7,448 nt of DNA, taken from positions 1 to 7,448 of the forward strand of contig SBAY01000148.1 of NCBI GenBank assembly GCA_005239945.1. Direction: 5' to 3'. The notes below the pieces were generated by a model, which was not told the DNA's origin, ran no database searches, and was given only the letters and a program-made list of their open reading frames with translations. Positions 1-4,599 of the stretch are shown one piece after another; positions within the stretch are counted from its first letter, which is position 1, and every line of letters begins with the position of its first letter. Origin of the DNA: Nitrospira sp. Lineage in GTDB: Bacteria > UBA9089 > CG2-30-40-21 > SBAY01. Both the position numbers and the translations under genes were made by a program.

Positions 1-50
1 AAGGTTTTAAAGACATACCTTGGTGTGGCTAAAGCGATAAACCTCCTTTT

Positions 51-66
51 CCAACCGTTAGGTTGG
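51..66. repeat. Short perfect stem-loop in the upstream leader
   Basis: CCAACC and GGTTGG form a perfect 6-bp stem around a GTTA loop. It lies about 85 bp upstream of the -35 box of the first gene and is followed by a T/G-rich stretch rather than a clear T-run. It could be the end of an upstream transcript or part of a dispersed repeat. The window begins too close to decide. Confidence 0.4.
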
Positions 67-74
67 GATTTGGT

Positions 75-117
75 TGCGGCTCTGCTGCGCTGTGTTCTCC
101 GTGTTCTCTGTGGGGAA
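75..117. repeat. Low-complexity C/T/G-rich stretch with 9-bp tandem repeat, possible dispersed intergenic repeat
   Basis: The 9-mer GTGTTCTCC at 92-100 is followed directly by GTGTTCTCT at 101-109 and then by GTGGGGAAA, giving about two and a half copies of a 9-bp period. The composition is much more GC- and pyrimidine-rich than the AT-rich promoter DNA that follows. From memory, similar 'ctccgtgttctctgtgg' strings recur between genes in many environmental bacterial genomes. That resemblance was not searched, so only the tandem structure is directly shown here. Confidence 0.4.
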
Positions 118-149
118 AAATCTTAAAATTACACCCTCCAAAATTTCTC

Positions 150-178
150 TTGAAAAATTATACCATAAATGTTATAAT
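150..178 (+). promoter_or_regulatory. Sigma-70-type promoter for the response regulator-fapA operon
   Basis: TTGAAA at 150-155 (five of six consensus bases) is separated by exactly 17 bp from a perfect TATAAT at 173-178. The expected transcription start is about 185, only some 15 nt before the ATG at 200 and at the edge of the ribosome binding site AGGGAG (185-190). The leader is therefore very short. The promoter supports the ATG at 200, because any start further upstream would lie before the transcription start. No sigma-54 (-24/-12) promoter was noticed here, although the downstream product descends from a sigma-54 activator. Confidence 0.75.
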
Positions 179-199
179 AAGGCCAGGGAGAATTTAAAA

Positions 200-1111
200 A
201 TGATTCAGTCAAAGGTATTGGTTGTCGATGATGAACGGGGTATTCGCGAGTCATTGGCCATGATTCTGGAAGATGACGGCTATATCGTGGTTAGTGCCAG
301 AGATGGGGAAGAGGCATTACAAAAGATAAAGGAACTTAAGATAGATTTAGTTATCTTAGATGTCTGGCTGCCTAAAATAAAAGGTCCTGAGCTGTTGAAA
401 GAGATTTTGTCTATTAAAGAAAATCTGCCGATTATTATGATTTCCGGGCATGGAGATATAGAAACCGCAGGGGATTGTCTTAAAAATGGGGCGATTGATT
501 TTATCGAAAAGCCCTTGATAAAGGGAAAAATCTTGGTTACGGTTAGAAATGCCTTGAATTTACGAATATTAGAGAAGGAGAATAACCGTCTGAAACAAGA
601 AAATGAAAATTTTCTCTCCATGCTAAATAAAGTCTATGACTTAAAAGGCGTGGGGAAGGAGATTGAGGAATTACGCCAGAAGATTTCCAGAGCCGCCGGG
701 ACGAATTTTAATGTCTTAATTCAAGGTGGCCAGGAAACGGACAGAGCGTTGGTTCCCCACATGATTCACCTGCAAAGCAATAAAAGGGGTAAACCATTTG
801 TTGAGGTAGATTGTGCCGTTAGTCCTCCTGATGAGTTATGGGGTTGTTCTTCACGCTTAAGCAAATTGGAGCAGGCAAATCAAGGCACGCTATTTTTGAA
901 TAATATTGACCAACTTGACCTGCCCAACCAGGCAATGCTCTTTAAGGCACTTGCCGATAACGAATTCTGTCGAAGCGACAATGAGGTAAAGATAAAATTG
1001 GATGTCCGAGTTATAGCCGCATCCAAGGAAGATTTAGAAGAAATGGTGCGTGCAAAAACCTTTCGCCAGGATTTATATTATCGACTGAAGGAAATTACAA
1101 TAAAGGAATAG
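200..1111 (+). CDS. NtrX/NtrC-like response regulator with intact receiver and degenerate, truncated AAA+ domain
   Basis: This 303-residue protein begins with a complete receiver (about 4-120). The acidic pair is Asp10/Asp11, the phospho-acceptor Asp54, the switch Ser82 and Phe101, and the Lys104-Pro pair is present. The stretch around ISGHGDIET (81-89) is typical of NtrX. A coiled-coil-like linker (about 121-147) follows, then a recognisable sigma-54-type AAA+ fold (about 148-303). Known active relatives need Walker A (GESGTGKE), a GAFTGA loop and Walker B (GTLFLDEI). Here these positions read GGQETDRA (176-183), no GAFTGA, and GTLFLNNI (229-236), so ATP hydrolysis and sigma-54 contact should be lost. 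Conserved VRVIAAS (269-275) and FRQDLYYRL (288-296) confirm the ancestry. The protein ends just after the arginine-finger region, without the helical lid or Fis-type HTH; active relatives are about 450 residues. No other frame past 1111 continues the domain. AGGGAG at 185-190 supports this ATG. It is probably co-transcribed with the FapA-like gene. A phospho-responsive interaction protein is likely, but the partner is unknown. Confidence 0.9.
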   Translation: MIQSKVLVVDDERGIRESLAMILEDDGYIVVSARDGEEALQKIKELKIDLVILDVWLPKIKGPELLKEILSIKENLPIIMISGHGDIETAGDCLKNGAIDFIEKPLIKGKILVTVRNALNLRILEKENNRLKQENENFLSMLNKVYDLKGVGKEIEELRQKISRAAGTNFNVLIQGGQETDRALVPHMIHLQSNKRGKPFVEVDCAVSPPDELWGCSSRLSKLEQANQGTLFLNNIDQLDLPNQAMLFKALADNEFCRSDNEVKIKLDVRVIAASKEDLEEMVRAKTFRQDLYYRLKEITIKE

Positions 1112-1113
1112 AA

Positions 1114-1137
1114 CCTATAGGACTTATAATACCTATA
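1114..1137 (+). promoter_or_regulatory. Weak -10-like box within a small repeat between the two operon genes
   Basis: The 45-bp gap between genes holds a perfect TATAAT (1125-1130) but no convincing -35 element at the right distance. ACCTATA occurs twice as a direct repeat (1113-1119 and 1131-1137), and TATAGG (1116-1121) with CCTATA (1132-1137) forms a 6-bp inverted repeat around the box. This could be an internal promoter or a protein-binding site, but such AT-rich matches arise easily by chance. Confidence 0.2.
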
Positions 1138-1144
1138 TTTCTTT

Positions 1145-1150
1145 GGGAGA
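1145..1150 (+). promoter_or_regulatory. Ribosome binding site that fixes the FapA-like start
   Basis: GGGAGA lies 6 nt upstream of the ATG at 1157, which is a normal spacing. An in-frame TTG at 1154 is only 3 nt from it and is too close, so ATG 1157 is chosen as the start. Confidence 0.7.
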
Positions 1151-1156
1151 ATTTTG

Positions 1157-4100
1157 ATGGAACAAGACCTCTCTTATCAATTTGGGACAGAGGATTGGGA
1201 GCAAGAATTATTGGGGGATGAAGCTATTCCCGGCCAACTTTTAGCCGTTAAACACCCCCCTTCTGTCGGCAAACCCGGTTTCACGGTTACAGGGCAGGAG
1301 TTAGCCCCAACCAGAGGAGAAGATATCCCTGTCATCCTTGGAAAAAATACCTATACCGCTGAAGATGGGCTGCGGATTTATTCTGCGGCATTTGGAAAGG
1401 TTAGATGGAAAGGACATCGTCTGGATGTAGAGGAAGAGATTGAGATTACAGGGGATGTAGATGAGGATATTGATTTTGATGGCAGGGTAAAAATTAGCGG
1501 CAGTGTAGGGGAGAAATTTAAGGTACATGCGAAGGGTGATATTAGTATTGCCGGCTCGGTTACTGAGGCAGAAATAAAATCAGGCGGCTCTGTAGAAATA
1601 GGCCAGGAGGTTAGAAAGTCAAATGTTATTGCCGCCGAAGATATTAAAGCCCCTTCAGTTAAAGAATCAACATTAGAGGCAAAAGGTAATATCCTCTTAG
1701 AAGGGGAATTGCTCGGCTGCAAGGTATCCGGTTATCGAGTCATCTGTTCCGGACGAAAGGGAATAATCATCGGTGGAGCCATTTCTGCCAAGAAAGAGCT
1801 CTCGGCAATGGCTATTGGCAGTGAAAAAGCCTCGGTGGCAACCGAAATAAATGTGGGACAGGGAGGCAAGCTCTCTATTTTAGGCACCCTTTATCCTAAA
1901 GTAAAAATGATGCTTGGCAGAAGAACTATGATTTCTAAGAAACCGGCAAAAAAGGTTACCTTTAAAATAGAACTAACTGGGGTAACGACTATCCCTTATG
2001 AACCTCCCCATATAGAACCCGCACCAGTAGAGGTTATTACTTTCGATAAAATGTCTCTGAAGAGGGATTTTCCTCACTCCATAATTTTATCCGCCGCCTC
2101 TGTCGAGGAAGGGAAAAGGCGTGGGGCGGAATTGTTGGATTTGCCATATACAGAGGTAGCTTACAAACTAATACCCAAAGACACCTCAAGGGGTATTATT
2201 CTCAGGGTATTTAAAGCCAATGTTATTGGTCCCTGGAGTGAGCGCTGGGATGAACTATACGGGCCTGCGGTAGATGGTTCATTTTCCTTTGATAACCGGG
2301 CTGATGGACTTTATATCATGATTATCCATCATCGCGGCGAAGGGAAAAAGGTTACACCAGAAGATATCTTAAAAAAATGTGAAGAGAATGAATTTACAAA
2401 TATCGAAAAAGAAAAGGTAGAAGAGGCCTGCACAAAACGAATAAAAGAACCTATGAAAATAGGCTCAAGACAATATATCAAAGGAACGGTAGAGGTTACG
2501 GTAGCTAAGGATGAAAGTAAGGCCTCCGTGACTATCATCCCACCAAAGTTAGGAGGAATGATGATGAAATTAGATGATGTTATCACGGCTTTAAAGGAAA
2601 AAGATGTTGTGCCGACCATGGTCAGGAAAGAACGAGTTATTGAGGCATTGAACAAGGCAGAATTTAATATTCCTATTGAGGTGGCCGAGCATATTTTACC
2701 AGTCCCTGGTAAATCTGCCTATCTTAATTATCAGATGGGCATTAAGGATGGTAGGGAGATAATCGATAGTTATGCCATCCCCGGTCAATTATTAGCCGTC
2801 AAGATACCAGCCGGATATGGAAATCCAGGGACTACGGTTCTGGGAAATAAGATTCCAGCCAAATCTGGAGAAGACTTCAGACTTACCTTAGGCAAAAATA
2901 CCTTTTTATCAGACGATAACTTAAAACTTTTCGCCTCATCCTTTGGCAGGGTCGTCTGGACGGATAATCAAGCCGAGGTAGAACAGGTATTTGATATTGA
3001 GGGTGATCTAAATGAAAATATAGAATTTGATGGAATTATAAATGTAACCGGTTCATTAGGAAATAAATTTAAAATCAATGCCTCTGGCGATGTCAACATT
3101 GGTGGCGGGATTAATGACGGGGAGATAAACTCAGGTGGAAATGTCGATATAAAACAAGATATTATCATTGGAACGATTACTGCCTTAGGTAATATTACGG
3201 CTAAATCAGTCAAAAATTCTAACATAGAAACAAAAGGGTGCCTGGTTGTAGAAGAAGGTATAACTAACTGTACCGTCAAGGCACAACGCATTATCTGTAA
3301 AGGCAAACGAGGTTTTATTGTTGGCGGCACCCTCCAGGCACAAAAAGAAATAAATGCTATGTCTATCGGCACAGAAAAAGTCTCGGTCCAAACAACCGTA
3401 AGCGTTGCCCAGGGAGGGAAAATCAGCTGTTATGGGATTATCTTCCCTAAGGTTAGTATGATGTTAGGCAGAAGAAATATGCCGGTTAAACGCACCCTTA
3501 AACGACTAACCCTTAACGCAAATTTGTCTGGAATAACTACCTCTGATTATGAAGAACCCAATCTCGACCTGACCAAAAGACCACCTGTTATCCAACAAGA
3601 AATAAAGGACTTGAAAGAAACAGAAAAACCTAAATTCCCACCATCGGTCGTTGTTTATGCCTCCTCATTAGAAGAAGGGAAAAGAAAAGGCGCCGAACTA
3701 CTCGGTATACCTGCGGCAGAGTTAGAGGGGGAAATGCTTCCTAAGGAACAACCGTTATTGCGTATCTTTCCTAAAGGGGTATTTGGCCCCTGGAAAAAGG
3801 AGTGGGAAGAGATGTATGGCCCTCCCAGGGATGGCTCTTTTGAATTAGATAATAAACCAGATGGCTTATATCTTCATATCACCCCACACCGCGGAGCAGG
3901 CAAAAGAATAAAACCAGAGGATATCTTAGCCGAAATCTCAAAAAATGGATTTATGGGGGTGGATTCCACTAAGGTTTTAGAGGCCTGCAACTCAAAGGTA
4001 AAAACAACGGTAAAAATCGGTATAATGCAATTTACTGAAGATATTGGCGGTAAGATTAAAATCGATATATCCGACGATGGACTTAAGGCCTTCTTTACTA

Positions 4101-4315
4101 TTATTCCACCAGGGCGAGGGGAATTAATGGTTACACCGGAGACGGTATTAACTGCCTTAAAAGAAAAGGGTGTAATTGTTGGGATAAAGGAAGAGGCCAT
4201 CCTGAATGCCTTTAAAAACAAGGAATATGAAAAGTCAATCCTGGTCGCTGAAGCCATCCTGCCTCAAGAAGGCAAAAGGGCCCAATTTCTCTACAAAATT
4301 GGGGTTAGCAAATAG
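1157..4315 (+). CDS. FapA/DUF342-family protein built of two tandem 517-residue units
   Basis: This 1052-residue protein matches the FapA (DUF342) family in each half. Each unit starts with a region carrying IPGQLLAVK (24-32 and 541-549), a conserved Gly-Lys-Asn-Thr (62-65, 579-582), and then a Gly/Ile/Val-rich stretch with repeating 'GDI.I.G.V' patterns (about 99-240 and 616-757), typical of a right-handed beta-helix. Next comes a Jag-N-like segment (about 309-350 and 829-870), then two consecutive domains resembling the FapA N-terminal domain (unit 1 about 373-430 and 441-520; unit 2 about 892-950 and 963-1040), the second with IIPP. No signal peptide or membrane segment is seen, so it should be cytoplasmic or peripheral. 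FapA of Vibrio vulnificus affects polar flagellar assembly and binds EIIA-Glc; DUF342 proteins are regarded as scaffold or polymer-like. No flagellar genes are in view, so a flagellar role is not established. The usual N-terminal domain is missing before the first beta-helix. It lies 45 bp after the response regulator. Confidence 0.88.
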   Translation: MEQDLSYQFGTEDWEQELLGDEAIPGQLLAVKHPPSVGKPGFTVTGQELAPTRGEDIPVILGKNTYTAEDGLRIYSAAFGKVRWKGHRLDVEEEIEITGDVDEDIDFDGRVKISGSVGEKFKVHAKGDISIAGSVTEAEIKSGGSVEIGQEVRKSNVIAAEDIKAPSVKESTLEAKGNILLEGELLGCKVSGYRVICSGRKGIIIGGAISAKKELSAMAIGSEKASVATEINVGQGGKLSILGTLYPKVKMMLGRRTMISKKPAKKVTFKIELTGVTTIPYEPPHIEPAPVEVITFDKMSLKRDFPHSIILSAASVEEGKRRGAELLDLPYTEVAYKLIPKDTSRGIILRVFKANVIGPWSERWDELYGPAVDGSFSFDNRADGLYIMIIHHRGEGKKVTPEDILKKCEENEFTNIEKEKVEEACTKRIKEPMKIGSRQYIKGTVEVTVAKDESKASVTIIPPKLGGMMMKLDDVITALKEKDVVPTMVRKERVIEALNKAEFNIPIEVAEHILPVPGKSAYLNYQMGIKDGREIIDSYAIPGQLLAVKIPAGYGNPGTTVLGNKIPAKSGEDFRLTLGKNTFLSDDNLKLFASSFGRVVWTDNQAEVEQVFDIEGDLNENIEFDGIINVTGSLGNKFKINASGDVNIGGGINDGEINSGGNVDIKQDIIIGTITALGNITAKSVKNSNIETKGCLVVEEGITNCTVKAQRIICKGKRGFIVGGTLQAQKEINAMSIGTEKVSVQTTVSVAQGGKISCYGIIFPKVSMMLGRRNMPVKRTLKRLTLNANLSGITTSDYEEPNLDLTKRPPVIQQEIKDLKETEKPKFPPSVVVYASSLEEGKRKGAELLGIPAAELEGEMLPKEQPLLRIFPKGVFGPWKKEWEEMYGPPRDGSFELDNKPDGLYLHITPHRGAGKRIKPEDILAEISKNGFMGVDSTKVLEACNSKVKTTVKIGIMQFTEDIGGKIKIDISDDGLKAFFTIIPPGRGELMVTPETVLTALKEKGVIVGIKEEAILNAFKNKEYEKSILVAEAILPQEGKRAQFLYKIGVSK
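1163..2716 (+). repeat. FapA-like protein repeat, unit 1
   Basis: This is the coding repeat for residues about 3-520. It aligns with unit 2 in the same frame with an offset of 517 residues; for example, AIPGQLLAVK begins at residue 23 here and at 540 in unit 2. The order within the unit is beta-helix, Jag-N-like segment, then two FapA-N-like domains. The two units differ at many residues and in DNA sequence, so the duplication is old and not an assembly artefact. Confidence 0.85.
2717..4270 (+). repeat. FapA-like protein repeat, unit 2
   Basis: This is the second copy, residues about 521-1038, with the same domain order. Shared landmarks with unit 1 include LGRRTM versus LGRRNM (253-258, 770-775), EEGKRRGAELL versus EEGKRKGAELL, and GPWSERWDELYGP versus GPWKKEWEEMYGP. 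The linker before its Jag-N-like segment (about 803-828) is Lys/Glu/Pro-rich and differs from that of unit 1. The last 14 residues (1039-1052) begin a third period and then stop. Confidence 0.85.
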
Positions 4316-4320
4316 TTTTA

Positions 4321-4347
4321 GTAATCAGTCTGTGATTGAGTGATTAC
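4321..4347. repeat. Perfect 7-bp inverted repeat downstream of the FapA-like gene
   Basis: GTAATCA (4321-4327) and TGATTAC (4341-4347) form an inverted repeat around a 13-nt loop, starting 5 bp after the FapA-like stop codon. There is no T-run after it, so it is a poor intrinsic terminator as it stands. Before the MITE insertion it would have been followed by CCCCTTTTTCC, within the end of the convergent gene. It may be the remains of a shared termination region. Confidence 0.3.
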
Positions 4348-4348
4348 T
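4340..4348. repeat. Left target-site duplication of the MITE-like element
   Basis: GTGATTACT directly precedes the left terminal inverted repeat. The right flank has GTGATTACC at 4591-4599, matching in eight of nine bases and in the same orientation, as expected for a target duplication. Confidence 0.65.
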
Positions 4349-4396
4349 CAATACTGTTCGGAATGCTAAATTATGTTAAACAGAAAAAGAGAGACA

Positions 4397-4425
4397 ACCC
4401 CCCTACCCCTCCCTTTATTAAGGGG
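4397..4425. repeat. C-rich module with small stem-loop inside the MITE-like element
   Basis: A run of C-rich sequence (about 4397-4413) leads into CCCTT (4411-4415), a TATT loop and AAGGG (4420-4424), giving a 5-bp stem. Its strand asymmetry and GC content contrast sharply with the surrounding AT-rich DNA. It could be a separate small repeat nested in the element or part of its original body. Confidence 0.4.
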
Positions 4426-4447
4426 GAATTACAAATATATGGTATTG

Positions 4448-4548
4448 AATATCGAATGTAGAATATTGAATGTAGAATGTAAAATGTAGAAGTATTAGTA
4501 TTACTTCTACATTCTACATTCATTATTCTACATTCTACATTCAATATT
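4448..4548. repeat. Long imperfect hairpin made of GAATGTA-type repeats
   Basis: The innermost stem is GTAGAAGTA (4486-4494) with TACTTCTAC (4502-4510) around a 7-nt loop. Pairing continues outward with a mismatch and small bulges to about 4448 and 4548, where 17 bases of each arm match with one difference. The left arm is made of repeated GAATGTA/GAATATT words and the right arm of their complements, so the hairpin is also a set of short direct repeats. Confidence 0.65.
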
Positions 4549-4590
4549 TTGTAAGTATTTTAATATGATTTGGCATTCCGAACAGTATTG

Positions 4591-4599
4591 GTGATTACC
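4591..4599. repeat. Right target-site duplication, covering the stop codon of the minus-strand gene
   Basis: GTGATTACC includes the complement of the TAA stop (4595-4597) of the convergent gene and of part of its last Gly codon. The element therefore sits within two bases of that stop codon and leaves the protein intact. Confidence 0.65.

Larger units (their letters stand above)
4349..4590. mobile_element. 242-bp MITE-like non-autonomous element
   Basis: The ends are 32-bp terminal inverted repeats (4349-4380 and 4559-4590). The outer 18 bases, CAATACTGTTCGGAATGC, are identical in inverted orientation, and the next 14 have three mismatches. Both ends are flanked by 9-bp direct repeats with one mismatch. 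There is no open reading frame of note, so a transposase encoded elsewhere would be needed. The interior holds a C-rich module and a long imperfect hairpin, so the element could fold almost end to end. The transposase family cannot be named from this. An 8-9 bp duplication fits several IS families. Confidence 0.75.

Noticed and set aside
74..199. Extended N-terminus of the response regulator starting at TTG 74
   Set aside because: The added 42 residues are not receiver-like, the near-perfect promoter at 150-178 lies inside them, and AGGGAG at 185-190 clearly serves the ATG at 200.
1154..1159. TTG at 1154 as start of the FapA-like protein
   Set aside because: It adds only one residue and is 3 nt from the ribosome binding site; the ATG at 1157 has correct spacing.
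1080..1230. A frameshift or sequencing error hiding the rest of the AAA+ domain and the HTH of the regulator
   Set aside because: I read the other two forward frames past 1111. One closes at once and the other gives a sequence with no PPLRER-like or lid motif, so no continuation is present.
1301..4257. Minus-strand open frames of 61-134 codons within the FapA-like gene
   Set aside because: They are shadows of a strongly conserved plus-strand gene, have low-complexity Ser/Ile/Phe-rich translations, and recur at matching places in both repeat units.
4441..4548. CRISPR-like array
   Set aside because: The repeated units are 7-10 bases, not evenly spaced by unique spacers, and are explained by the hairpin; no cas gene is present.
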